From assembly GCA_004151065.3 (NCBI GenBank), contig NWUY0300074084.1, positions 1 to 14,487 of the forward strand: 14,487 bases of DNA, written 5' to 3'. This document shows positions 1 to 9,650 of the stretch, in pieces. The notes beneath the pieces were generated by a model. The model did no database searches, was not told the origin of the DNA, and was given only the letters and a program-made list of their open reading frames with translations. Each line of letters starts with the position of its first letter. Position 1 is the first letter of the stretch. The DNA is from Larix sibirica. Its lineage: Eukaryota; Streptophyta; Pinopsida; Pinales; Pinaceae. A program made the position numbers and the translations under genes.

Positions 1-113
1 ATATTTGTGCCAGATCCTAAATCCATTGACAGCTGAAAATAATGATCATTACTCAATTTGAAGACCATCCCTACACCACATTGATATGATTGAGATGCTC
101 CATCAAAAAAACC
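1..113 (-). pseudogene. LINE C-terminal RNase H domain, 5' part
   Basis: The minus-strand frame reads GFFDGASQSYQCGVGMVF and continues through a LGSGTN motif at the window edge. This is the start of an RNase H fold: the Asp of FFDGAS (102-104) is the first catalytic residue, the G-x-G strand follows, and GTN is the usual lead into the helix with the catalytic Glu, which lies outside the window. RNase H degrades the RNA strand of the RNA:DNA hybrid. Its position after the zf-RVT matches the RNase H-bearing branch of plant L1 elements. The visible 37 codons contain no stop. Confidence 0.75.
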
Positions 114-392
114 AACAGGATGAATTGTAGTTATTAAGGGAGCAATGATGATTTGAACCTAGCCTACCTTTTCACCTTTGTAAAATTCATTGAAGAAACC
201 AACAATTTTAGAACAGACCTTAAAAACATTTGGCTATACATTATTAAATATGATAGAGTTATGTTGCCTCCAAATCCTCCATATAACAAAAATAGATAAA
301 TGATTAAAAGCACTATCCTTTTAAACCCAATTCTCAAGCAATGCACAAGATTATTACTTGACGATTAAGTTTAGAAGTATTTATCAAGTAGA

Positions 393-580
393 TACTTCCT
401 TCCACACATGTTGCGAGAACGCACAAGAAAGGAACAAATGTTCAACCAATTCCTCCTCCGCAAAATAGAGAGACCAGAAATTAGGACCATATCCACCTCT
501 TTTGATCAAATTATCCACAATCATAACTTTGTTTACAAAAACCAACCAACAAAACACTTTCAACTTTAAAGGTGCAAATC
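393..580 (-). pseudogene. LINE zinc-binding reverse transcriptase domain (zf-RVT)
   Basis: The longest readable part of the LINE. The frame gives PLKLKVFCWLVFVNK, then VDNLIKRGG, then ELVEHLFLSCAFSQHVW. This is the characteristic layout of the zf-RVT domain that follows the RT in plant LINEs. Of the four expected zinc ligands, the His (438-440) and last Cys (423-425) of HLFLSC are present. The first pair, normally a CxxC, reads W-S-L-Y, so both cysteines appear to be lost by point mutation. The frame is open over about 60 codons. Confidence 0.78.
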
Positions 581-1055
581 CTGTCCATGAGTGTTACACT
601 GCCATTTTTCTTGAAAATCGTTTGATAAGTGAGCAATTGCCTCATATGTCGCCTTGGCACTGACCTATCCAGTCGCGGTATTCCAATACCAAACGGATAG
701 AGTTGTCCTCATCCAATAGTCTAATGTCATTATGATATAAACCTTTGACAAAGTTATCCCATTCCTCGAAAAGCTCTCCTTCTAATCCAATTTTATCGTA
801 TCGAAACCAATAATAAATTCCATAACCAATCACACGGTTTCAAATTTGAGACAACAAACTCAACTGAATTGAACCTAAACTCAGCTAACTGAAGTCACAA
901 TCAATTAAAAAACTCATTACCTCCAATAAAAGGATCGAGCCGATTTTGACCTGATCATCCCCGCCAATCTTTGATGCACACCAACGACTCAAATATGGAA
1001 AAGTATCAAGTAATCCTCTCCAAATGTTATGATTAATAACTTCTTCTTTATATAG

Positions 1056-3114
1056 ATATTAATGGAGAATAATTTTGTGTCATTGGGATATAGACCTAAC
1101 ATCAAAGAAATGCCTTCTATTACATAGTCATAGATTGATAGTTCTTTATATCCCTACTTTGTCAAAGTAGTCTTTCGATATTCATCTAGATATAAACTCC
1201 AACAAAATTCTTTTATATTTCTTCTATACTTGTAATAATTATAGAAAGGGGAAATTTTCTTCTTCATGGCAATTGTTTTGTCTATCTCTCAGTGAATGGG
1301 AGTTAGTATTCCATTGCATAGTCTCATTGAATGGATTCTTTATCATTCCATCCTCTACAATGGTCGTATTTCCTAAGATGAAATTTGTGCAACCAATGTT
1401 ATTTGGGTTGTTCCAACTAATTTTAACCTATCCTAACTTGTCATCGTGATAAGTCTCTTATAGAGTGCAAATTCCATACATCACAAGCTCTTTCTTAATT
1501 AGTGTGATTGACCCACCAATAAAGTTAGTTAACACCTTTGATTCTTTCCTAACACCCCTAGAAAACCTTATTTGTGCATGCACAACTCTGCAAATAAAAA
1601 TTATCTTCATTTCTGTATTATTGTAGTCCATAATAGTAATCCAACTTCCTTAGCTAGCCGTTGAATCACAAAGCATCTATTTCATTTTCATAGGTTATGA
1701 TTTCCACCTTGATTTTTGCTTGAAGAAAAGATCCCAAATTCAACAATGGAGCTTATCCATCTTTTCTACTTGATTTCATATTGGAATGGATAATATGAGT
1801 TTTCTAGGGAACGCATGTATGTAGTGTTGTGTTATAGGTTGTCAAAGTTGACGACAACTAAGTGATATAGATCATTCATTTGTCCATACTTCCCATTTGA
1901 TGGAGAGCCCCACAATGTTTCATCTTTAAGGGCACCTCTCCATTTCCAACTTATTCTCTTGCAACCTAATTTCAATTGGGATCATCTTGGATATTTTATT
2001 CTCTTGGCATTCCTCAAGTTCCTTATCATCTTATAGCTACATGGTCTTGAGTAGGGGTTTCTTCTCAATCTCCTTAAGGAAAATTTAAAATTTACAAGGT
2101 AGGAGATTCTCCTCTTCACTAAGCGAAACAATACACCTCTTTTTATTTTCCTATCTTATATTCTTTTATGCGTTGCGGTTGCAATCTTAGTTGGTGTTTA
2201 TTTCCATTCATAGTTTTCTATTGTAGAAAAAAGGGAAAATCCCTGGTTTCCTTTTGCAAATGGAGTAGTTATTCCAACGTATGCTCCGAGACCATTTTCA
2301 CTAGTATAGTTTCTACATTTATTACTTATTATTTTCCATGATTTTAGTTTTGCTCTATATATTTTATGATCACATAGTTATGTTCTACCTAGGGAGTGAA
2401 TCAATCAACCTCTAGGAAAGCAAGTAGTGTCTTTAATTTTGCATCCCTAATCTCATCAAAGGGAAAAGAGGTGTAAACTTGTTTGTTTCTTGTTTTATTA
2501 TTTTGATTATCCCGAGTTTGAAATTAAAAAAGGAAAGGGTTACTTTTGTCCTTACTTCATTACTTAGTCTAATTAGGCCATATTAGGCACCAAAACTAAG
2601 AGAAGCAAATAAATCTTGTTCCTTTAATGTCTTTTTCAACATTATTTAGTTTTATGTATGTTCATTTAATTAGAAAACACATTAATTCACCTTTAAGGAA
2701 CTAATCAATTTATTTCATAAATCAAGACTTAGTCCCCCTTAAACCCCTTCTTCAACCTTAAGCCTATTTGTTCACCAAGTCTTTTCCTAGTTTTGAAGGA
2801 AAGTAGATGGTGATCGTCTTCTTCCCTTCAATCTCTCATCCCTTAGATTAAATCCTTTCATCTTATCCCTCCCTTAATAGTGTAGAAATTTTTATAACCT
2901 TAAAACATTCTTCCATTGGATCATTTAATAAATTCCTAAGTTGTTTGGATGCCCTAAGTGTTTAGGAGAATAAATAAATCTATCTTTAGCTAGAGCAAGT
3001 TATAACTCTTAATCACTCTCTTACCTACATAATCCTATTGGAAAAATCCAGTAATGTAATTTTATTAGATAATTATGCATTTTTTCATAAAACGATTCCT
3101 GTAAATTTTTATAA
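1056..3114. other. AT-rich intergenic DNA, no recognised gene
   Basis: I see no open frame of useful length, no RNA gene and no transposon motif here on either strand. The plus strand is noticeably pyrimidine-rich in parts (roughly 1180-1600 and 2690-2880). It may be older transposon DNA decayed past recognition by eye. Confidence 0.5.
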
Positions 3115-3164
3115 TAACATATTAAGGAACTTTAGAAAGGTAACATATTAAGGAACTTTAGAAA
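3115..3164. repeat. 26-bp tandem duplication
   Basis: The unit beginning TAACATATTAAGGAACTTTA occurs at 3115-3140 and again at 3141-3164. The copies are identical over the 24 bases of the second copy. The perfect match suggests a recent slip or repair event in otherwise decayed DNA. Confidence 0.95.
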
Positions 3165-3340
3165 TGATTACATAGATAGAAATCAATTGAATGAGAAACA
3201 ATGTTGTGGTAGATATAGTTAAAGTTAAAATTTCGTAAAAGAACCAAGTTTAGTGAAGAAATATTGAGTCTTTTAGGGATTAACCTTATGCCAAAACCTA
3301 GAAATGTCCTTCAAGTATTGAACAAAATAAATATTTAACA

Positions 3341-3548
3341 AAATACTCATAAAAAAGTTCACCATACATGGATACAAATTCAAAAGAAGTGAAATCAAGA
3401 ACCATTGGAGTATTGACATCAAGAACCTAAGTTGTGAATATGTAAATACTCATAAAAAAAAGTTCACCAAACATGGATACAAAGTCAAAAGAAGTGAAAT
3501 CAAGCACCATTGGAGTATACACATCAGGAACTTAATTTATGAATTCGT
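3341..3548. repeat. About 103-bp tandem duplication
   Basis: Copy 1 runs from 3341 to 3443 and copy 2 from 3444 to about 3548. Both start AAATACTCATAAAAAA and share the segments GTTCACCA, ACATGGATACAAA, CAAAAGAAGTGAAATCAAG and ACCATTGGAGTAT in the same order. The copies differ at roughly one base in ten, more so toward the end, so this duplication is older than the 26-bp one nearby. No coding potential was seen. Confidence 0.95.
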
Positions 3549-4154
3549 CATAATAAAAATGTTTGACCTAGACCAATTCCAATGAAAAAGAGCCCATTAA
3601 AAAACTAGGGATTTCCATGCAAAATAATGTTGGCTATCTGACATGGTAACCCCAAACAAATCCTTTCATCTTAAATATTGTTGATCATATAAGGATGTTA
3701 GTAGAGTTATATTGCACAGGAATTTTAGTAAAGCACCTCTCGAAAACATTGAGAGAGAATTACTACACATAGGGCTTAGTTAGGTGTCTTGGATTTTCAT
3801 CATGTTTCTATTCTAATGACCAATGAATAATATTAGACATATGGAACATGCCATATATTATGTTATAACCCGCATTTGTTATAAAAGGGAGGATAAGTAA
3901 GGTGATTACATACCAATGGAAGCTATTAATTTCATTCATGGTGTTGTATTTGGAGCATCAAGGAGTTGCACATCAAAGAAACTTTGTTTTAAATAGCATA
4001 TCCTGATTGTATAAACACCACTAGAAACTCGATCTAATGGTTTTTCTATATTCAAATTGACCCCTAATGGAGAAGTGATGGAGAAGTTGGGACTTGGAAG
4101 TTGGAAGTAAGGCAACATGTTTCCATATTGTCAAACTTAATCAGAAAAGGTAAT
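3549..4154. other. Intergenic DNA between duplications, no supported gene
   Basis: A TATAAAAGGGAGG stretch at 3880-3892 resembles a TATA box but has no gene behind it. The minus strand is open for 60 codons at 3936-4118. Its translation matches no family I know and has no motif, so I do not call it a gene. Confidence 0.4.
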
Positions 4155-4250
4155 ATATAGAAGAGTTGGAGTTCTCCAAGATCATAAGAAAGTAGATCCA
4201 AATATAGAAGAGTTGGAATCTACCAAAATCATGAGAGAAAGTAGATTCAA
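4155..4250. repeat. 47-bp tandem duplication
   Basis: The unit beginning ATATAGAAGAGTTGGA occurs at 4155-4201 and 4202-4250. It continues in both copies through a CCAA-ATCAT segment and a GAAAGTAGAT-CAAAT end. The copies differ at several positions and by a small insertion (GA) in copy 2. Confidence 0.92.
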
Positions 4251-4252
4251 AT

Positions 4253-5040
4253 AAAGTAGTTCTAGCATCATTTACTTTGAAAAATATTTGTAAGGGGAAA
4301 AAACAATAAAATTTATTTCATGTTTTGCATAAGGTAATTACCATTCGTTAAGGGAAACTAGAAGAAAACCTGGCTACCTAAACCGATGAATAAAGTGAGA
4401 TTGGGTACCTTTTGATACCTCTATGTGTAGCTTCTTTAAGAGGAAGATTAAGCTCTAGTTAGTTGTAAATGAGATAAAGTATTTGCAAAATCTATGGTAA
4501 AATCTAAGAGGATATGCTTTAAAAAAAGTGTTGAAATGAAATTGGACAATCAGAACACATTCAACATGCCATGTAGATTCTTATTAATTGTTCTTTTTCG
4601 CTTTTGAATATTTTTTTTTAAATGAGTAATCGATTGGTTTCAAATAATGATATGTAACCAATTTACTATTTTTCCTCTCTTTTAAAGTTATTGGACTGTT
4701 TTTTTTAGCTCTCCACCTTCCAAATCCATAACTTGTCTTTAAATTAAGTCTTCTCTTATTTTGTTATAACCCATCCACCACCTTGAGGTTTAGATCAACT
4801 TAAATTCTATAAGTTGATAATTATCCATTCAACAATTTCTTTAAAAAAGTTGCTTCATTAACATTACACTTTAAGAATTTCAAAGTTGTTATGCTTGAAA
4901 CTCTTCACCATCGATTTTAACAACTAGAGAACATTTTATCAGTAACTACTTTCAAAAGTCTAACAAACATGTTCATAGAGTTTCTTCAAGGATTTAGGCA
5001 ACTATAGAAATTTAGAAAGGTGACTTCTTGTATTCCTTTA
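4253..5040. other. AT-rich intergenic DNA, nothing recognised
   Basis: No ORF, RNA gene, terminal repeat or transposon motif could be supported on either strand. There are short homopolymer runs (a T8 near 4612 and a T8 near 4700). Confidence 0.45.
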
Positions 5041-5560
5041 TCGATAATGGGTCGTAAAACATTGGAAGTTACAAGCATTGGCTTAGCTTATAAGTGGTAG
5101 CTACATGTTGATTAGAGGAAACTTTTACATGGCCAGTATAATCAAAATAAATATTGAGTGATTATTGATGCTATATAAATTTAAATGATCTTAAAGATCT
5201 ATATATAAAAAATAGGCCATAGGGTGATATTATACTAAAGAGTAGGATTTGATTTTTAAAAAGAATAGTATGAATCAAAGGTCTGCTTCTTATTGACGTT
5301 TATCTTCTTATCAAATACTCTTTTTAGGTCAACTTCTTCTTCTTCTTGAATTAGATATATTCTAAGTACTGCTTGTAGAACTCTCTTCATATTTCTCACT
5401 CTTCTTTCTCCATGATGATTTTACTTACTTGAGCTAAGTACCAAAGTGACCATAACCATTCTCAATTGATCAAAGATGAATCAAACTCAACATTAAGCAA
5501 AATAATCAATTTGTGAATGTTGATGTAAAATTATTCTACAATTGTGCTACTTTCTTGTAA
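5040..5560 (-). pseudogene. Possible Ty1/copia gag remnant
   Basis: On the minus strand one frame around 5290-5410 reads HHGERRVRNMKRVLQAVLRI and then a run of four Glu followed by VDLKRVFDKK. This resembles the C-terminal part of a copia-type Gag, where an H-E-x-R segment precedes an LQA-x-L motif and an acidic, basic linker. About 45 codons further along, at about 5120-5155, YTGHVK is a possible trace of the CCHC zinc knuckle, with its cysteines replaced. The order and spacing fit Gag, but each match is short, stops are frequent, and no protease, integrase or RT follows. I treat it as tentative. Confidence 0.3.
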
Positions 5561-5704
5561 TTATCCATTTATGTGTTATTTATAATATCTTCCAAAAAAT
5601 TATCATATGTTGCAAATTTTAGTAAGTTATTGATATGTTGTTGCACTTTGACTTAGATAATTCTTAGTATTTTAATATTCCATTTTTTAAGGAAAACCTC
5701 ATAG

Positions 5705-5885
5705 AAGACAATCGAGTACTTCCCCGTGATCCATGGATGGTAAATGGGTAAACTGTTAACACTGATTATGGATCCTAACCTTGGGGGATCAAGAGAGGTA
5801 CATCCATGGACCATGACGTCCCCAACTTCGAGGGAGAGATTGGAGAGATCTCATGTCTAGCTCATGACCACTTGAGCTAAACTTT
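5705..5885 (-). mobile_element. Possible tRNA-derived SINE
   Basis: Read on the minus strand this GC-richer block begins with TTTAGCTCAAGTGGTCATGA, which resembles the RNA polymerase III box A of a tRNA (TAGCTCAAGTGG, 5868-5879). CTCGAAGTTGG at 5823-5833 resembles a weakened box B (GWTCRANNC). The spacing of about 35 bases between them is normal for a tRNA-like internal promoter. The body then runs about 120 bases without coding potential. I see no clear poly(A) tail or target duplication, and box B lacks its leading G, so the call is tentative. An unrelated conserved repeat could look the same. Confidence 0.4.
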
Positions 5886-6941
5886 GAAGATGCATATTTA
5901 ATATTCCATATCTACTCTTTAATATCCTTTTTAAAACACCACTATGCTTATCATGCCTTTTATTCAATTGTTCATTCATCTTGTTGACTCATGTATTCGT
6001 TAATCCAACATCATATCAATGACATCTTTCCACAAATGATTAGCAAGACAAAAAATGATATCTCATATATATAACCTTGGAGACAATGAGATAATGTGAA
6101 ATAAGTATGGTATTATATGTTTGAAGAACATAAAAGTACATGCATATCTCACTAAGATATTTTTATCTTCTTCTATCTAATTACTTTCCTCTAGTCTATT
6201 GATATATGACATAATTGATTGATACTATATGAGACTAACTACTAATTGATTATGTTGACTTACATTACTGAAATAATGTGGTTGACTAAGGATTATCCCA
6301 TCAACTTTGTGTAGTGGATGTTTGCTTATGTTGAATTATATAAGGAGTTGTCTAAACATTATACACTTTTAATTGTTGGAATCCAACAATAAAATATTTG
6401 GTCAAATCATCATTTGCATTGTTCAAATTTCATTTATGATTGCATAAATAGATTCAACACCCTCAAATACCCCCGGGGAACCGAGATTATGCAATTACAA
6501 CAACACATATATGCAATTCCAATCGTTCCAACCGGATTTCAAGAAAAATGATAAGAATTGCGACTAGAAATATGGTCGAAATCGTAGAGCATTTAGACCA
6601 CTCTCTTATATAACTTGACCACCTAAAATATGTTGAATTTCAACTTTATGAACTGAATTTGATGTTTAATGTGAATTATCTCATGATTTTCATTGATAAT
6701 ATATATAAGTCAATACCTATCACAGTCACCAAATTCTACATCAAGAATTTGCTTACTTTTTAAGTAAAAGAGACTATTATCCTCCTTTACAAAGATGTTG
6801 GCAACTAGTATCAATGTGATTTAACCACACTAAAGACAATTGTTGTTAAGGTCCTACCCTAACCCCACTACTTAATCAATGTACAAGGCCATAAATCCCA
6901 TTAGTTGATCAATGGGTAATGTCTTAATATAAAATGACCCT
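5886..6941. other. AT-rich intergenic DNA before the chromovirus
   Basis: No gene is supported. Two small palindromes stand out: ATTGTTGGA-A-TCCAACAAT (6372-6390) and CCCCGGGG (6471-6478) in an otherwise AT-rich setting. TGTTGG...CCAACA ends are common on copia LTRs, but I could not find a matching LTR. Confidence 0.4.
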
Positions 6942-7857
6942 TGTAATGTCCTCTTCATCTGGCAAGTTTGGAAGCCTTGTCGAAGGGAAAGGGAGCACTC
7001 ATGTTTAACAAGTGTTTCAATTACAAGCACTTATGGGAAAGGGGTTGGATGAATTAGTCGACCAAGAAGACAAATAACCAAGTGGCATCATAGGAAAGCA
7101 TCCAAGGGAGAGTTGAAAAGCATCCAAGGAGGTGGCATTGGCCCCCATTTCGTGACCAAACGGGAAGTGTGTCCACTGACTAGGTGCATGTGACCATCGA
7201 GAGAGTCAACCAAGAGGATGAGTTCAAAAAATCCAAGTTGGTATAAAAGGAATCATGCACAAACCAAGGGAGGCATCAAACACATTCAACCAAAGAGTTC
7301 ATTGGATAACGTTACAAGCACGAAATCGACAGAAGATTTCAACCAAGGTTATCCACGACAGATTCAGGAAGGAAGTGACAACAGTTCGGGAGAACACCAA
7401 AGAACATTCGGGAGAAGTTTTTATAACTCTGTGTATTTCGGGTAGATGGAAGAAAGAATACCATTCCTCCTTTGTAATGAGGTTACCATTCATTGCCCAA
7501 ACCTCACCTGAATTGTAATCTTTATCACTTTTTTACTAAGTTTATCGGGTGCCCGAGTTTGGGCATCCCCTGTACATGTACTTTTTTTGTGTTATACTTG
7601 TATGTACATGACTGTTTAAGCAACACAACTTAATATTTTCTAAGTGATAAATACTTAGGTGAGGGTTGTTGGGTGTGGGTAGGAATTGACAACAGTCATA
7701 GCTCACAACTAAAGGTATGGGCAGATGTGAGTGAGGAGGTGTAGTCTGTTGGAAAGTAGGTTCGAACAACCAAGTATTTGAGAGGAAAGTTGAAGCAGTG
7801 TCGTATAGCTTTCGAGTGTTGGGTAAGCTCATGGAACAACACCTTGGGGTTATAACA
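6942..7857 (+). repeat. 5' LTR of the chromovirus
   Basis: It begins TGTAATGTCC and ends TTATAACA, giving the canonical TG...CA ends, and is directly followed by the primer binding site. It aligns along its whole length with 11765-12647: shared blocks include CCTTGTCGAAGG, GGAAGTGTGTCCA, GTTGGTATAAAA, AGGAAGGAAGTGACAA, GTGAGTGAGGAGGTGTAGT and GAGAGGAAAGTTGA. A TATA box is kept (see 7242). It is 33 bp longer than the 3' LTR. Part of that is a small duplication of AAAGCATCCAAGG (7095 and 7117) and a GC-rich hairpin at 7547-7569 that is missing from the 3' copy. Short open frames inside it are chance. Confidence 0.93.
7242..7249 (+). promoter_or_regulatory. TATA box of the 5' LTR promoter
   Basis: TATAAAAG about 300 bases into the LTR. 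The same motif stands at the equivalent place in the 3' LTR (12046). It would position RNA polymerase II at the U3/R border, with the transcript starting a few tens of bases downstream. The context GTTGGTATAAAA is shared by both LTRs. Confidence 0.7.
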
Positions 7858-7859
7858 GT

Positions 7860-7870
7860 TGGTATCAGAG
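7860..7870 (+). promoter_or_regulatory. Primer binding site for initiator tRNA-Met
   Basis: TGGTATCAGAG is complementary to the 3' end of plant initiator methionine tRNA. It is the usual minus-strand primer site of plant LTR retrotransposons. It begins two bases after the CA end of the 5' LTR, exactly where it is expected, and so fixes the LTR boundary at 7857. Confidence 0.92.
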
Positions 7871-8497
7871 TAGTTTGTGCAACTTTGACAATAGATTTGG
7901 GATGAGTCCATTTCGAATCCATATCCGATGAAGAAGTTCAACCAATGGAAGGGCTACCAACTCTTGAGTTCGATGGAGCGAGCTCATAGTGGGAACCATT
8001 CCTTGTTGCAGAGTCACAAGGAAAGTATTAGGGACAAGCTGGGAAGAGGGGTGACAACACTTGGTACGAGTTGGAAATACTTTGCGGAAGAGTTTTCTTA
8101 AATAACACAACAAGAAGCTACAAGTATGTGTAGGAAATATCCAAATGTACTGACATTTATGCGGGTGTACTTCAGTAGAATTCTGCTTGTTGGGGTAGTG
8201 TTCAAAGAAGCACTAAGAGTCATATTGGGTTCAAGAGCAGTTCAAGAAAGGTGAGATTGATGGAAGAGTCACTTGGAGAAAGTGTTGCATGGCATCCATA
8301 GGAAACAGTTTCACCAAGAGAATAATGTTGGAGTTGTCCAGGATGACACCCGATGGGAGAGTTGCACATAGGAGTCTTTGGCAGTAGGAAGACTATGGGT
8401 GCAATGATTGGGCGCATTTACCAAAAACCAATGGAGAATCCCAAACCAAATCTGCTATGGGGATTTCATTCTGAATGAAACAAAGGTGAGGGAAATG
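7871..8497 (+). pseudogene. Leader and gag remnant, shortened
   Basis: This stretch lies where the untranslated leader and gag (nucleocapsid precursor) should be. Only about 630 bases separate the primer site from the protease, which is short for a leader plus a full chromovirus Gag. No frame is open for long. An FKEALR segment at 8201-8218 resembles a motif in the Gag core. GCNDWAH around 8390-8412 could be a broken C-x4-H zinc knuckle just before the protease, where it belongs. Both matches are weak. A likely reading is that much of gag was deleted and the rest decayed. Confidence 0.45.
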
Positions 8498-8860
8498 GTG
8501 GACACCATCTCAAAACTTCCTCAAAAAAGATCTGATAAGAGAAACTAGACTTAGGGAAAAACCATTCGAATATTCAATAAAAATGGTGAACTCTAAGGAA
8601 ACAATATTAACTAGGATTGCATCCAAGGTTCACATGTAGTTGGGTAAGTGGAGGGGTCAAGCTAACTTCATGGTGATGAATCTTGATTACTTTAAAGTCT
8701 TACTTGGGAAATACTTCCCAGGGAGGTGAAGGCAGTCCTCATGCCATTTGAGGAACAATTGGTGATTTTCGGTAGGAACAATCCTTGTCTTGTGTGCACA
8801 ATAGCAAGGTGTCTCGATGGAAAAGTGTGGTTGGCCTCTGTATTGAGATTCAAGAAAGAA
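8498..8860 (+). pseudogene. Retrotransposon aspartic protease remnant
   Basis: The aspartic protease would cut the Gag-Pol polyprotein. The active-site region begins VDT (8498-8506), with the catalytic Asp at 8501-8503; the next residue reads Ile where the family has Gly. After a frameshift by 8517 the reading continues FLKKDLIRETRL, KMVNSKETILTRIASK, LGKWRGQANFMVMNLDYFK and VLLGKYF. This follows the usual plant Ty3 protease, including the D-x-x-x-G-x-x-F block near the C-terminus. A second frameshift before 8720 leads into REVKAVLMPFEEQLVIFG and NNPCLV. A TAG interrupts at the LGKW block. The catalytic Gly and the frame are lost, so it is inactive. Confidence 0.78.
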
Positions 8861-8926
8861 TCCTGACGGAAGGGTTCACAACTTTACATAGCAAATTCAA
8901 AGGAAACTAAACAAGGAGGGATTGGT

Positions 8927-9650
8927 ACACTTGTGCCACCAAGAATTATTGACGCACTGGAAGAGTATGCATATCACATGCCATAGAGCTTGCTGAAGGA
9001 GCTCCCATTGAGACGTGTTGTGGACCTTTGTATAGATCTTGAACTAGGGGAAAACCCCATGAAAAAACTCCTTATAGGTTGTTTGTGCTAGTGTTGGAAG
9101 AATTGATGAAGTAGTTGTTTGAGTTGTTGGAAGTAGGCTTCTTTCGACCCTCTCGGTCTCCTTATGGCGCTCCATTCCTCTTCCAAACAAAGAAATATAC
9201 CCGGAAATAAAAATTCGTTTGGACTACTTGTATTTGGACAAGAAAACATTGAAGGATCGGTATCCCTTGTCATTTCCCTTGGACTACTTTGACAAGCTAT
9301 CTAAGGCTAAGGTGTTTTCAAAGTTGGACCTTTGCTAAGGTTACTACCAAGTTCGAATTGTAGAAGGAGATAAGGAAAAGACATGTTACGTGACCATGTA
9401 TGGGAGTTTTGAGTTCTTAGTCATGTAGTTTGGGTTGTGCAATGCCCCGACACTGTTTTGCACTTTGATCAATGAAGTGTTTAGGCCTTTCTTCGACATT
9501 TTCTTGATGGTCTACCTGGATGACATTGTGGTTTTCGGCGAAATCATGGAAGAGCACAATGAACACTTAGCACAAGTCTTCAAAGTGATTTGGAAGAATC
9601 AAGCATTTTTGAAGAAGTCTAAGTGCTTTTTTAGGTAGACATAGGTATTG
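8927..9650 (+). pseudogene. Reverse transcriptase (Ty3/gypsy) remnant
   Basis: The RT would copy the element RNA into DNA. The N-terminal approach reads LVPPRIIDALEEYAYHMP, then a TAG, then KELPLRRVVDLCIDLE. After a slip in an A run (9062-9067) comes TPYRLFVLVLEELMK, a TAG, and LFELLEVGFFRPSRSPYGAP. After a slip near 9205 come LDYLYLDKKTLKDRYPL and KVFSKLDL, with the first catalytic Asp at 9327-9329. Next are YYQVRI and FLVM, a stop at 9426, and FGLCNAP. The active-site YLDDIVVF holds both catalytic Asp at 9519-9524. The frame 9435-9638 is open for 67 codons across this site. Several stops and frameshifts make it non-functional, though the catalytic residues remain. Confidence 0.92.

Larger units (their letters stand above)
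1..1055 (-). pseudogene. LINE (plant L1-type) ORF2 3' half, degenerate
   Basis: Read on the minus strand, this is the 3' part of a non-LTR retrotransposon ORF2, the reverse transcriptase/endonuclease polyprotein that copies LINE RNA into the genome. In order from 1025 downward I see a W-rich start (WRGLL near 1020), IGGDDQVKIG near 970, LDPFIGG in another frame near 940, FEEWDNFVKGL near 760, a zinc-binding RT domain (393-580), an IWRIWRQHNSIIFNN segment (239-290) and the beginning of an RNase H domain (1-113). This order is typical of plant L1 elements. Stops and frameshifts occur throughout (for example 642-833 is open for 63 codons and then closes), so it is a dead copy. Upstream RT and endonuclease parts are not recognisable above about 1055, consistent with 5' truncation or decay. 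The downstream end lies outside the window. Confidence 0.8.

Noticed and set aside
3936-4118. 60-codon minus-strand frame
   Set aside because: No recognised family, no promoter or splice context, and an unremarkable length for AT-rich DNA.
7218-7518. Two overlapping open frames on the plus strand (75 and 87 codons), with a minus-strand frame opposite
   Set aside because: They lie wholly inside the 5' LTR. They do not survive in the 3' LTR and have no protein motif.
7542-8113. Three minus-strand frames of 81-126 codons
   Set aside because: They run across the LTR end, primer site and leader on the antisense strand. The composition looks random and no domain is recognisable.
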